Virus record (IMG/VR): IMGVR_UViG_3300025141_001012
Coordinates: 1 to 20,206 of that record
From: a virus
Strand: one strand, 5' to 3'
DNA: 20,206 bases
The notes beneath the pieces are model-generated. The model saw only the letters and a program-made list of their open reading frames with translations. It was not told the DNA's origin and ran no database searches. The translations under genes were made by a program, and so were the position numbers. Of this stretch, positions 9,149 through 16,675 are shown piece after piece (positions within the stretch are counted from its first letter, which is position 1; the number at the start of each line of letters is the position of its first letter).

Positions 9149-9727
9149 ATGAATGACTTATTAGAAGAGATGGCGGGTGACCGGGGAGATGCCCCATCGG
9201 GAATCGACCAGCTCCAGGGCGGTGCCCTCGACAAAATTAGCCGCCTCGCCGGAGAGGTCACGGCGTTGGAGCAAGAGGTGGCGGATGCCGAGTCCGTGTT
9301 CAAGGCTAAACAGAAGCAACTGAGAACGATCACCGACGAGCGGCTCCCGGAAGCGCTGGAAGATGTCGGCATGGAAAAGGTTGTCATGCGCGACGGCAGC
9401 GAGATCGCGGTCAAGCAGTTCTACTCCGCGTCTATCCCCAAGGACAGTCGCGAGGAGGCTTTCGCGTGGCTCCGGGCCAACGGCTTCGGGGATCTAATCA
9501 AACTTACTCTCTCCGTGGTGTTGGATCGCGACGCGGCGGAGGAACAGGCGCGCGAGCTAAGAAGCGCGTGTCATGCGCTCGGGCTTTCGTTCAACCTCGG
9601 CGAGAAGGTGGAGTCCGCCACCCTGCGCGGATGGCTCCGCGAACTCGTAGAGTCGGGCAGCACCGCGCCAGACTCCATCACATCCTTCATAGGCCGCAGG
9701 GCCGTCCTCAAGCGAAAAGGAAATTGA
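9149..9727 (+). CDS. Conserved phage protein of unknown function, coiled-coil N-terminus (192 aa)
   Basis: The first gene of the replication operon. Residues about 25-70 form a heptad-like charged helix, probably a coiled coil. A second domain follows with FYSASIPKDSREEAFAWLR, then a segment reading NGFGDLIKLTLSVVL and a helical C-terminus ending in basic residues. I recognise the general pattern (IPK..EEAF.WL...G.GDLIK) from unannotated proteins of phage replication modules, but not a defined activity. AAAAAGGTGA just upstream of the ATG at 9149 is a good ribosome binding site. One base separates its stop from the next start, so it is likely made together with the SSB-like protein. A role in replication or recombination is inferred from position alone. 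Confidence 0.8.
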   Translation: MNDLLEEMAGDRGDAPSGIDQLQGGALDKISRLAGEVTALEQEVADAESVFKAKQKQLRTITDERLPEALEDVGMEKVVMRDGSEIAVKQFYSASIPKDSREEAFAWLRANGFGDLIKLTLSVVLDRDAAEEQARELRSACHALGLSFNLGEKVESATLRGWLRELVESGSTAPDSITSFIGRRAVLKRKGN

Positions 9728-9728
9728 C

Positions 9729-10508
9729 ATGGCAAAGGCAGTAGCGAAGCGCAAGAAAACAGAAGTGGCCGTGCTGGACGCGGACGCCTTCGCCCAAGCG
9801 GCGGGCCAAGGTGTAACTGATCTGGGCGAGGGTGATCTCGCCATGCCCATGATTAAGTCCTTGCAAAAAGTCAGCCCCGAGCTAGACGACCACGCCGACG
9901 CCAAACCCGGCGACATCTACAACTCCGTAACCCAGGAGCGGGTCTCCGGCTCGGAGGGAATACGTGTCGTCAACTGCGCCTACTCGCTAACTTTCATTGA
10001 GTGGGAGCCTCGCGGCACGGGAAGTGGCGCTCCATTCGCCATCTACTCCGCTGGTGACAAGCTGCCCGCGACAGAGCGCGGGGAAGATAACAAGGACTAC
10101 GTGGTTGACGGCGGTGGCCGTTATCTGGAAAGGACCGCGCAGCATTATATACTGGTGTTCGACGACGAGGGGATGACCCAACAGGCCCTCTTGCCCATGA
10201 AGTCCACGCAATTGAAAAAGAGCAGGCAGTGGAACTCGGCCATGAAGGCCACCAAGATGCAAGATTCGAGGGGTGCCCTCTTCGTGCCGCCAAGGTTCAG
10301 CCACATTTGGCGTCTAACCACGGCGCTAGAAGAGAACAAAAACGGCTCCTGGTACGGCTGGGCCGTGACAAAAGAAGGAGTCATCAAGGACCCGGCCCTG
10401 TACGCCGAAGCCCGGCAGTTCCACGAAAGCATCGTAGCGGGTCAAGTCAAGGTGCGGCATGTCCGCGAAGAGGACCGCACCGACGACGACGAAAACATAC
10501 CGTTTTAA
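9729..10508 (+). CDS. Putative single-stranded DNA-binding protein with acidic C-terminal tail (259 aa)
   Basis: The C-terminus reads EEDRTDDDENIPF. This matches in style the acidic tail ending in (I/P)PF by which bacterial and phage SSB proteins bind their partners. The N-terminus is Lys/Arg-rich (MAKAVAKRKK). The core has alternating aromatic and hydrophobic stretches (for example YSLTFIEWEPR and YILVFDDEG), consistent with a beta-rich OB-like fold, though I cannot align it to E. coli Ssb. Its length exceeds that of bacterial SSB (about 178 aa) and is nearer T4 gp32 (301 aa) or T7 gp2.5 (232 aa). AAGGAAA just before the ATG serves as ribosome binding site. It would coat ssDNA for the primase, helicase and polymerase encoded downstream. 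The role is inferred from tail, size and context. A strong hairpin follows the stop. Confidence 0.6.
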   Translation: MAKAVAKRKKTEVAVLDADAFAQAAGQGVTDLGEGDLAMPMIKSLQKVSPELDDHADAKPGDIYNSVTQERVSGSEGIRVVNCAYSLTFIEWEPRGTGSGAPFAIYSAGDKLPATERGEDNKDYVVDGGGRYLERTAQHYILVFDDEGMTQQALLPMKSTQLKKSRQWNSAMKATKMQDSRGALFVPPRFSHIWRLTTALEENKNGSWYGWAVTKEGVIKDPALYAEARQFHESIVAGQVKVRHVREEDRTDDDENIPF

Positions 10509-10515
10509 CGGGGGG

Positions 10516-10540
10516 TGAGGGGAGGGCACTCCTCCCCTCA
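10516..10540 (+). terminator. Perfect 10-bp hairpin between SSB-like and primase genes
   Basis: TGAGGGGAGG (10516-10525) and CCTCCCCTCA (10531-10540) form a perfect inverted repeat around a 5-nt loop. It is preceded by GGGGG but not followed by a T-run, so it is not a classical intrinsic terminator. It may reduce read-through, protect the 3' end of the abundant SSB message, or hide the only Shine-Dalgarno-like sequence in this gap. It sits 8 bases after the SSB-like stop. Confidence 0.6.
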
Positions 10541-10551
10541 ACCTGTTCCAG

Positions 10552-12096
10552 ATGCCTGGCACAAGCACAGAACGATTCGCGCGCCTATTCCCGGGACTTA
10601 ACCGGGCATATGGGGCCGTGGACTTAACCGGACGAGACCCCTCCGGCAAGCAAACCGGAAAGTATAAATTCGTCCACGAACCACGGACCACGGCTACGTT
10701 TACCGCGCACCTCGACGGTACATCGTCTATCGGCGTTGTCCCTATAGACGAGAAGAACGAGTGCCGGTGGGGGGCGCTCGACATCGACCGCTATCCCCTG
10801 GACCTCACCTCCCTCGTCGCGCGGCTCGACAAGCTGGCGCTACCGTTGGTGGTCTGCCGTAGCAAATCCGGGGGAGGACATCTATATCTCTTTCTCACCG
10901 CTGCCGTGCCAGCGGGAAAACTGCAAAATCGCCTGAAGGAAATAGCCTCGGAAATCGGCTACGGCGATTGCGAGATATTTCCAAAACAAATCAAACTGGT
11001 ACTGGAGCGCGGCGATAACGGCAACTTTCTGAATCTGCCATATTTTGACGCCGAGAACGGCCTGCGATACGCCATAAAGAATGACGGCAGCGCCGCCACA
11101 CTGGACGAGTTTCTCGACTACGCAGAAGCCGCAGCCATCTCAGAGGACCAGCTCGACACCCTCCTCACGCAACCATCAACCGCCGTTGACGGCACGCTGC
11201 CGGACGGGCCACCGTGCCTTCAGGCACTGATCCGACAGGGGTTCCCCCAGGGCACGCGAAACAACGGCCTCTTCAACCTTGGCGTCTACCTCCGAAAGGC
11301 CTTCCCTGACGACTGGGAAACGCGCATCTTGGAGCACAATCAGACGATCATGGAGCCGCCCCTTGACCTTCCAGAGGTCAATGTCGTGGCCACTCAACTA
11401 AAAAAGAAGGACTACCAGTACAGGTGCGAGGACCAGCCGGTACGAGGCTACTGCAACAAGGACCAGTGCCGAGGCCGGAAGCACGGTGTCGGCGGCGGTG
11501 CCAACACCCCGACCGTAGCCAACTTGCGCAAGTATGGGCACGAGCCGCCGCTCTGGTTTTTGGACGTAAACGGCAGTCCCGTCGAATTAGACACCGAGGG
11601 CCTTCAGCGCCAGAATCGCTTTCAGTTGCTTTGCCTGGAGCAGATCAACTACATGCCGCGAACCATGACCAGGCAGGCCTGGGAATCTCTCATCAACGTG
11701 CTGCTGCGCACGATGCTAGATACTGAAGGTGCCTGCATCGCCGCCTCGGAGGATACGAGCCTTCGCGGCCAGTTCTATGATCTGCTGGAGGACTTCTCAA
11801 CGCACATGCAGTCCGCCATAGACAAAGAGGAAATCCTGCTGCGCCGCCCGTGGACCGACGAGGAAACGGGCCGCACTTATTTCCGGCTCAAGGATTTCGA
11901 ATCCTTCCTCAAGCGAAACAAATTTCTTGACTATCGATCAAATAGGATTGCGCAACGTCTCCGCGACATTGGCGGGGAATCTCAACGGTTCCGAATCAAG
12001 GGGAGAATTGTCCGCTGCTGGTCGATTCCCGCGTTCGCGAAGATTGACGGCGACGACTTCGAAACCCGCTTCCATGATGATGAGGTGCCTTTCTGA
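10552..12096 (+). CDS. Archaeo-eukaryotic-type (TOTE-like) primase with cysteine cluster, 514 aa
   Basis: A DNA primase of the archaeo-eukaryotic primase (AEP) superfamily, closest by eye to the TOTE-type domain. It would make primers for the phage PolA. The catalytic motifs are visible: ALDID with metal-binding Asp77 and Asp79, SKSGGGH with His110, and EIFPKQ with Glu141 as third metal ligand. Residues 10-60 (FARLFPGLNRAYGAV onward) match the region before motif I in such proteins. C292, C301, C306 and H311 form a likely zinc site. The remaining 200 residues are a helical C-terminal domain I cannot name; it shows no helicase motifs, so this is a primase without a fused helicase. The ATG at 10552 has no Shine-Dalgarno sequence, but the conserved N-terminus leaves little room for a later start. 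It overlaps the next gene by one base (TGATG). Confidence 0.85.
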   Translation: MPGTSTERFARLFPGLNRAYGAVDLTGRDPSGKQTGKYKFVHEPRTTATFTAHLDGTSSIGVVPIDEKNECRWGALDIDRYPLDLTSLVARLDKLALPLVVCRSKSGGGHLYLFLTAAVPAGKLQNRLKEIASEIGYGDCEIFPKQIKLVLERGDNGNFLNLPYFDAENGLRYAIKNDGSAATLDEFLDYAEAAAISEDQLDTLLTQPSTAVDGTLPDGPPCLQALIRQGFPQGTRNNGLFNLGVYLRKAFPDDWETRILEHNQTIMEPPLDLPEVNVVATQLKKKDYQYRCEDQPVRGYCNKDQCRGRKHGVGGGANTPTVANLRKYGHEPPLWFLDVNGSPVELDTEGLQRQNRFQLLCLEQINYMPRTMTRQAWESLINVLLRTMLDTEGACIAASEDTSLRGQFYDLLEDFSTHMQSAIDKEEILLRRPWTDEETGRTYFRLKDFESFLKRNKFLDYRSNRIAQRLRDIGGESQRFRIKGRIVRCWSIPAFAKIDGDDFETRFHDDEVPF

Positions 12097-12317
12097 TGAA
12101 ACCGCATGACCCCACGCTTTGGCATGACCTGCTGCGGGAGCTTCGCAAAGAGGCGCGGCTCACTCAAAAGGAGTTGGCCCAATACACCGGGCTATCGCAG
12201 CGCACTATCGCCGACTACGAGAATCCCAAGAGAGGGCGGCAGCTCTCCATCAACAAGGTGGAGCGCATCGTCGATACCCTTGGCTATGACCTCGACATCA
12301 TTCTGCGAGCCGACTGA
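12096..12317 (+). CDS. Small XRE-family helix-turn-helix protein (73 aa)
   Basis: A single Cro/CI-type HTH domain occupies nearly all the protein: ELRKEARLTQKELAQYTG, then LSQRTIADYENPKRG, then INKVERIVDTLGYDLDIIL. It has no dimerisation or peptidase extension. It would bind DNA as a small repressor or activator. Its start shares one base with the primase stop (TGATG) and its stop shares one base with the helicase start, so it is locked between two replication genes and made in step with them. The likely role is autoregulation of this operon, perhaps at the repeated element at 9098 or 17287; this is inference. Against an antitoxin role, I see no toxin gene next to it. Confidence 0.9.
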   Translation: MKPHDPTLWHDLLRELRKEARLTQKELAQYTGLSQRTIADYENPKRGRQLSINKVERIVDTLGYDLDIILRAD

Positions 12318-13837
12318 TGTTCAGATATTTTGGCCCCCCGGGCACCGGCAAGACAACGCGGCTACTGAACCAAGTAGACGACCTACTACGCGGGGGGATG
12401 GCACCAAACGACATTGGCTACTTTGCGTTCACCCGGCGGGCCGCGCACGAAGCCCGCGACCGGGCAGCGGCGCGCTTTAATCTAGACCCCAAAAAGGATC
12501 TGCTCTATTTCCGCACCCTACACAGCTTGGCCTTCCAGGTCCTGGGGATGACCTCGGCGGACGTTCTGAATCCGGCGAACCTCAGAGAATTTGGTGCCGA
12601 AACTGGCATCGACCTGTCGAGCAGCGGCGCGGAGAACATTGCAGACGACGGCTTCATACTGCTGAAAAGCAATGCCCCAATCATGCGCGCCATCGACCTC
12701 GCGCGAAACTCGCTGCGCGGAGAGCATTACGCTTACAACGCCATTGAGTTGGAGATGCCATACTACGAGTTCACTCACATCTATACCGAGTACCAGCGAT
12801 TCAAGGAAATGCACGGCCTGAAAGACTTCACAGACATGATGGTGGCGTTGTCGAAGAAGCCGGAGCGGCTGCCATTTTTCCGGGTTGTTTTCCTGGACGA
12901 GGCGCAGGACTTAACGCCGCTACAGTGGACGGTCGCGCATCATCTAGGCGACCGCGCTGACCGCATGTTCGTAGCCGGTGACGACGACCAGGGGATTTAC
13001 CGGTGGGCAGGTGCCGATATCAACCGCTTTATTTCACTCCCCGGCGGGTCTGACACACTGACGCAGTCCTACCGGATACCGAGAACGGTCCACAGGCTGG
13101 CAGAGACCGTCTCCTCGCACATTCGGCACCGGCAGAAAAAGCACTGGCTACCGCGCACCGCCGAGGGGTCCGTGCACAAGATTTACGATCCGCATACTCT
13201 GGATTTTAATGGTGCCGAGTGGCTGATCTTGGCGCAAGCGAACTACATGCTAGACGAACTCTCAGAGCGCCTTGTTTCGACGGGCCAGTATTTCGAGCGA
13301 CGGGGAACTGCCTCGCTCAAGGCCGACATACGCGGCGCGATCAGCTCCTGGACACATCTGCACGAAGATCCCGCACACGAGCTTTCGCACAAAGAGGCCG
13401 TGAACCTATTCAATCACATTTCCAGCGGGGAGAAGCTGGCGCGGGGGGCAAAGAAGCGGCTCTCCTCGGCGAACGAGCAAGACCTCTTCAGTTTGTCAAC
13501 ACTGCGCGAGCACTTTGGACTGAGAACCGAGGCCGAGGACTGGGACGTAGTCCTGGACCGAATTGGCGATGAGGACCGAGCCTACGCCACGGCTCTCCTC
13601 AATCGCGGCGTGAACCTGTTCGAGCCGCCCAAGATTAAGCTAAGCACAATACATGGAGCCAAGGGCGGAGAGGCCGATAACGTACTAGTCTATCTTGACC
13701 TATCAACACGCGCGCTCCAGGAAATGGAGCGGCACCCAGACGATGCTCAGCGCGTGCTATATGTTGCCATTACCCGCGCCAAGGAGAACCTTGTGCTCAA
13801 GATGCCCGACGACGCCCAACGAGGATGGGCGCTATGA
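12317..13837 (+). CDS. UvrD/Rep-like SF1 DNA helicase (506 aa)
   Basis: A superfamily 1A helicase that would unwind DNA 3'-5' using ATP. Motifs: Walker A GPPGTGKTT (residues 6-14), Walker B DEAQD (194-198), motif III GDDDQGIYRWAG (221-232), QSYRIP (motif IV region), STIHGAKGGEADNV (motif V, from 443) and VAITRAKENL (motif VI, from 483) with its arginine. At 506 aa it is shorter than UvrD or Rep (about 670-720 aa), so the accessory 1B/2B regions are reduced. I see no replicative DnaB- or gp4-like helicase in the window, so this protein or the SNF2 protein may serve the fork, though another helicase could lie outside. It overlaps the HTH gene (TGATG) and the next gene (ATGA). Confidence 0.95.
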   Translation: MFRYFGPPGTGKTTRLLNQVDDLLRGGMAPNDIGYFAFTRRAAHEARDRAAARFNLDPKKDLLYFRTLHSLAFQVLGMTSADVLNPANLREFGAETGIDLSSSGAENIADDGFILLKSNAPIMRAIDLARNSLRGEHYAYNAIELEMPYYEFTHIYTEYQRFKEMHGLKDFTDMMVALSKKPERLPFFRVVFLDEAQDLTPLQWTVAHHLGDRADRMFVAGDDDQGIYRWAGADINRFISLPGGSDTLTQSYRIPRTVHRLAETVSSHIRHRQKKHWLPRTAEGSVHKIYDPHTLDFNGAEWLILAQANYMLDELSERLVSTGQYFERRGTASLKADIRGAISSWTHLHEDPAHELSHKEAVNLFNHISSGEKLARGAKKRLSSANEQDLFSLSTLREHFGLRTEAEDWDVVLDRIGDEDRAYATALLNRGVNLFEPPKIKLSTIHGAKGGEADNVLVYLDLSTRALQEMERHPDDAQRVLYVAITRAKENLVLKMPDDAQRGWAL

Positions 13838-14232
13838 CCTCGCACCTTCACGCCGTGCCAGATTCCGTTTGGGGGCCGCACCGGACACCGGCAACGCGGG
13901 TCATCATCGAAAGCCCCTTCGCCGAGAACCCTAGCGCGCCCGACAGGGCGCATCTCGCCTACGCCAGAAGATGCCTCCGGGATTCCCTATTGCTTGCCGA
14001 GGCACCTTTCGCCCCGCACCTACTGTACCCCCAGGTACTGGATGACGATGCGCCGTTCCAGCGAGCGCTTGGTCTACAACGCGCCTTCCGCTGGTACGCG
14101 GTCGCCGACCTATGCGCCGTTTACACCGACCTGGGGATCTCGGGCGGCATGAGGCAAGGCATTGAATACGCAACAAAAATTGGACTTCCAATCGAAGAAA
14201 GGAGCCTCAACGATGACCGCGAACCACGCTAA
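13834..14232 (+). CDS. DUF7768-like phage protein (132 aa)
   Basis: The pattern VIIESPFA, then AHLAYARRCLRDSLLLAEAPFA, then LLYPQVLDD, then YTDLGISGGMRQGIEYA matches a family common in phages and prophages that I know as DUF7768. The layout, with an N-terminal ESP loop, a helix of conserved Arg and Ser residues and a C-terminal GIS.GM.QGIE segment, recalls nucleoside 2-deoxyribosyltransferase-like folds. A role with nucleotides or sugars is therefore possible but unproven. I prefer the ATG at 13834 (ATGA overlap with the helicase stop, GAGG nine bases upstream) to the in-frame ATG at 13825, where the same GAGG abuts the start codon. It overlaps the next gene by 20 bases. Confidence 0.8.
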   Translation: MTSHLHAVPDSVWGPHRTPATRVIIESPFAENPSAPDRAHLAYARRCLRDSLLLAEAPFAPHLLYPQVLDDDAPFQRALGLQRAFRWYAVADLCAVYTDLGISGGMRQGIEYATKIGLPIEERSLNDDREPR

Positions 14233-14521
14233 GAAGGCACTCCAAGAAGCGGGTCGCCTGATTGAAACGTCTCGCGCCAACAGCTACGGGAGCGTCGCCA
14301 AGAATCACGAGAACATCGCCAGATTGTGGGACGCCTATATGCATAACAAGCACCGCATCACTGCCGAGGACGTGGCGAACATGATGGAGCTGCTAAAGAT
14401 TGCTAGGCGAAAGCTCGGGGTGCTGCACGAAGATAACTACATCGACGGGGCCGGATACGCCGCAGTGGCCCTGGAGTGCGCCCAGGCCGAGGCGGAAGAG
14501 GATGCTAGGAAAAGAAAGTGA
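14213..14521 (+). CDS. DUF6378-like small helical phage protein (102 aa)
   Basis: The protein is all-helical by eye, with the pattern YGSVAKNHENIARLWDAYM, then ITAEDVANMMELLKIARRKLG, then DNYIDGAGYAAVALE. This agrees with the phage family I know as DUF6378, whose biochemical role is unknown. Conserved acidic and Asn/His residues in helices recall all-alpha nucleotide pyrophosphohydrolases, but I do not see a clear MazG signature, so that is only a suggestion. The start at 14213 has AAAGGAG eight bases upstream. A longer frame from 14162 would overlap the previous gene further and has no such site. Its TGA overlaps the GTG start of polA, so both are likely translated together. Confidence 0.8.
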   Translation: MTANHAKKALQEAGRLIETSRANSYGSVAKNHENIARLWDAYMHNKHRITAEDVANMMELLKIARRKLGVLHEDNYIDGAGYAAVALECAQAEAEEDARKRK

Positions 14522-16464
14522 AAACCAACTTGAAGCGACCAACATGGGGAGTGAAAACGGAATGGGCACCAGTCGAAGAGCTGCCAGAAACCCCGTCGAG
14601 CATAAAGGAGATCGCAATCGACTTGGAGACGCGCGATCCACGGCTCAAGACCCATGGGCCAGGATGGCCGACCGGGCATGGCGACGTGGTGGGGATCGCG
14701 ATAGCATACGAAGGGTTCAAGGCCTACCTTCCTTTTGGCCACGAGGGAGGCGGCAACCTCGACAAAACCATCGTCCTACGATGGTTTAAGAGAGAGATAG
14801 CCAAGCACCCCGCCGACAAGATCTTTTACAATGCCAGTTACGACGTTGGCTGGCTGCGGCACCTTGGCATCAAGCTCTCCGGGAACTTAATAGACGCCAT
14901 GCTGGCGACGCCGCTGCTCGACGAGAATCGGCGCAGTTACGCACTGAACGAGGTTGCTTACGATTATCTTGGCAAGATGAAGTCTGAAGCGGCGTTGCGG
15001 GAGGCGGCGCAGGAATTTGGCGTTGACCCCAAGGCCGAGCTGCACAAGCTCCCCGCGCTCTTCGTCGGTGAATACGCCGAGGCCGATGCCCAACTTACCC
15101 TTGAACTGTGGCACGTCCTAAAAGCGGCGCTGACCACCGAAGACCTATGGCCGATTTTCGAGCTTGAGCTTGAAGTGTTGCCGATCTGTATTGAAATGAC
15201 CCTGCGCGGAATCCGCGTTGACCTCGACGCCGCCGAGCGGTTGAAGCAGGATTTCGCTAAACAAGTTCGTGGCATCGTCCGGGAGATCAGGAAGGAGACC
15301 GGAGTGCCGGTCGAGCTGTGGGCAGCGGCGTCCGTGGCGAAAGCCTTCGACAAAATCGGCATCAGCTACGGGCAGACCCCGACCGGGAAGCCTTCTTTCA
15401 CAAAGAATTTCCTGTCGCAGCACGAGCACCCAATCGCGCAAAAAATCGCTCACGCCAGGGAGCTGGACAAAATTGGAAACACCTTCCTGGCAAGCATTTT
15501 CCGGCACGCCCACGCGGGCCGTATCCACGGCCACATTAACCAGTTGCGCGGCACCCGAGGTGGCACCGTCTCCGGGCGCATCTCCATGGCCAACCCGAAT
15601 CTCCAGCAGATCCCGGCGCGCAATCCGGAGATGGCCAGGAAAATCCGAGGACTCTTCGTGCCAGAAGCCGGTGAGCAGTGGGCATCGATGGACTTCGACC
15701 AACAAGAACCGCGCATCCTCGTGCATTTTGCCAGCCTCACGAACCGTGGCCTAACGGGGTCCGACGCCTTCGTCCAGGCCTACCGCTCAGACCCTACAAC
15801 CGATTTCCACCAGATGGTGGCCGACATCGCGGACATTCCACGCAAACAGGCCAAGACCATCAACCTCGGTATAATGTACGGCATGGGTCAGACGCGACTG
15901 GCGGAGACGCTCGACGTGTCTCCGGCCACGGCGAAAAAGCTGATGCAGCAATACCATCTCGACGTTCCCTTCGTGAAAGCCCTGATGGACACCGTGCAGA
16001 GGCGCGTATCAAACCCCCTCAAAGGTGGATTTGTGCGCTCGCTCCTGGGGCGTAAATGCCGCTTCGATCTCTGGGAACCGAATCTTTTCGTCAGTGCCAA
16101 GCCGCTGGCTCGCGCCGAAGCCCTGGTGGACTACGGCGACAATATCAAACGCGCATACGTTTACAAGGCGCTAAACCGGTTGATCCAGGCCTCCGCTGCC
16201 GACCAGACGAAAGCCGCCATGGCCGCAATCTACCGCGAGCGGGGGGCCATCCCGCTGGTGCAGATTCACGATGAGCTGGCTTACTCTGTCCCAGAAGTGA
16301 CCGTGGCCCGCGACCTCCGGAAAATCATGGAGGACGCGGTCGAGCTGGAGGTGCCTACACCAAGCACCATCGCCGCCGGGCCGAGCTGGGGTGCCTTGAC
16401 CAAGGTGGAGGAATCCGATACCCTCCCAGAGCGCGAGAATGAGGAAGAGGAGAATGAAGAATGA
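14518..16464 (+). CDS. polA: Family A DNA polymerase with 3'-5' exonuclease (648 aa)
   Basis: The phage replicative polymerase. The proofreading exonuclease domain has IAIDLETRD (D35, E37), NASYDVGWL (D109) and YAEAD (Y186, D190). The polymerase domain has a TVSGRISMANPNLQQIP motif, motif A DFDQQEPR (D392, E397), motif B RKQAKTINLGIMYG (R442, K446, Y454) and motif C QIHDELAYSV (D585). There is no N-terminal 5'-3' exonuclease, as usual in phages. Aligning motif B with E. coli Pol I puts Leu450 at the position of Phe762, a residue that influences nucleotide selection. In motif A, Gln396 and Pro398 replace the usual Ile and Leu around the catalytic-site Glu. The last 25 residues are very acidic. 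The start is GTG, overlapping the previous stop (GTGA); the stop overlaps the next start (ATGA). Confidence 0.97.
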   Translation: MKTNLKRPTWGVKTEWAPVEELPETPSSIKEIAIDLETRDPRLKTHGPGWPTGHGDVVGIAIAYEGFKAYLPFGHEGGGNLDKTIVLRWFKREIAKHPADKIFYNASYDVGWLRHLGIKLSGNLIDAMLATPLLDENRRSYALNEVAYDYLGKMKSEAALREAAQEFGVDPKAELHKLPALFVGEYAEADAQLTLELWHVLKAALTTEDLWPIFELELEVLPICIEMTLRGIRVDLDAAERLKQDFAKQVRGIVREIRKETGVPVELWAAASVAKAFDKIGISYGQTPTGKPSFTKNFLSQHEHPIAQKIAHARELDKIGNTFLASIFRHAHAGRIHGHINQLRGTRGGTVSGRISMANPNLQQIPARNPEMARKIRGLFVPEAGEQWASMDFDQQEPRILVHFASLTNRGLTGSDAFVQAYRSDPTTDFHQMVADIADIPRKQAKTINLGIMYGMGQTRLAETLDVSPATAKKLMQQYHLDVPFVKALMDTVQRRVSNPLKGGFVRSLLGRKCRFDLWEPNLFVSAKPLARAEALVDYGDNIKRAYVYKALNRLIQASAADQTKAAMAAIYRERGAIPLVQIHDELAYSVPEVTVARDLRKIMEDAVELEVPTPSTIAAGPSWGALTKVEESDTLPERENEEEENEE

Positions 16465-16610
16465 ACCCGAGAAAATGGAAATCGGTGGTGGTACCAATCA
16501 GCGTGTACCGCTACCTGCGCGAGAGAGCGCAGGTGAATCATCGAACGATTGGCGGCGAACTGACCCATTGGGTGGAAAAGATGCAGACCGAGACGGAGGA
16601 AGCTGCATGA
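16461..16610 (+). CDS. Small ribbon-helix-helix-like protein (49 aa)
   Basis: Translation gives a short strand-like start (KSVVVPISVYRYLRERA) followed by VNHRTIGGELTHWVEKMQ. This is the strand-helix-turn-helix pattern of Arc/CopG-type ribbon-helix-helix DNA-binding proteins, which bind as dimers with the strand in the major groove. ATGA overlaps the polA stop, and GAGGAG lies eight bases upstream. Its own stop overlaps the next small gene (ATGA). It could be a regulator of this operon. The RHH call rests on pattern and size only, so it needs a profile search to be firm. Confidence 0.65.
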   Translation: MNPRKWKSVVVPISVYRYLRERAQVNHRTIGGELTHWVEKMQTETEEAA

Positions 16611-16675
16611 CGACCCCTGTCGTAACCATTGCTGCGTTCTACCTGATCGTGGCGCTGTTTGCCCTTGCTGCCTGA
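16607..16675 (+). CDS. 22-aa hydrophobic single-span peptide
   Basis: The ATG overlaps the stop of the 49-aa gene (ATGA), and GGAGGA (16595-16600) lies six bases upstream, which is ideal. The peptide is MTTPVVT followed by about 15 hydrophobic residues (IAAFYLIVALFALAA), long enough for a short membrane span, with no charged residues. The function is unknown; a membrane micropeptide is a reasonable guess. Its 3' end overlaps the 5' end of the methyltransferase frame. The strong ribosome binding site and start-stop overlap argue that it is translated. Confidence 0.5.
   Translation: MTTPVVTIAAFYLIVALFALAA

Noticed and set aside
12096-12317. Antitoxin of a toxin-antitoxin pair
   Set aside because: Both neighbours are clear replication enzymes and no small toxin gene adjoins it.
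15145-15726. 193-aa minus-strand frame inside polA
   Set aside because: It is antisense to conserved exonuclease-polymerase coding sequence and has no recognisable motif.
16439-16606. Upstream part of a 78-aa frame ending at 16675
   Set aside because: Only the last 22 codons have a good start with a ribosome binding site. The rest overlaps polA and the 49-aa gene out of frame.
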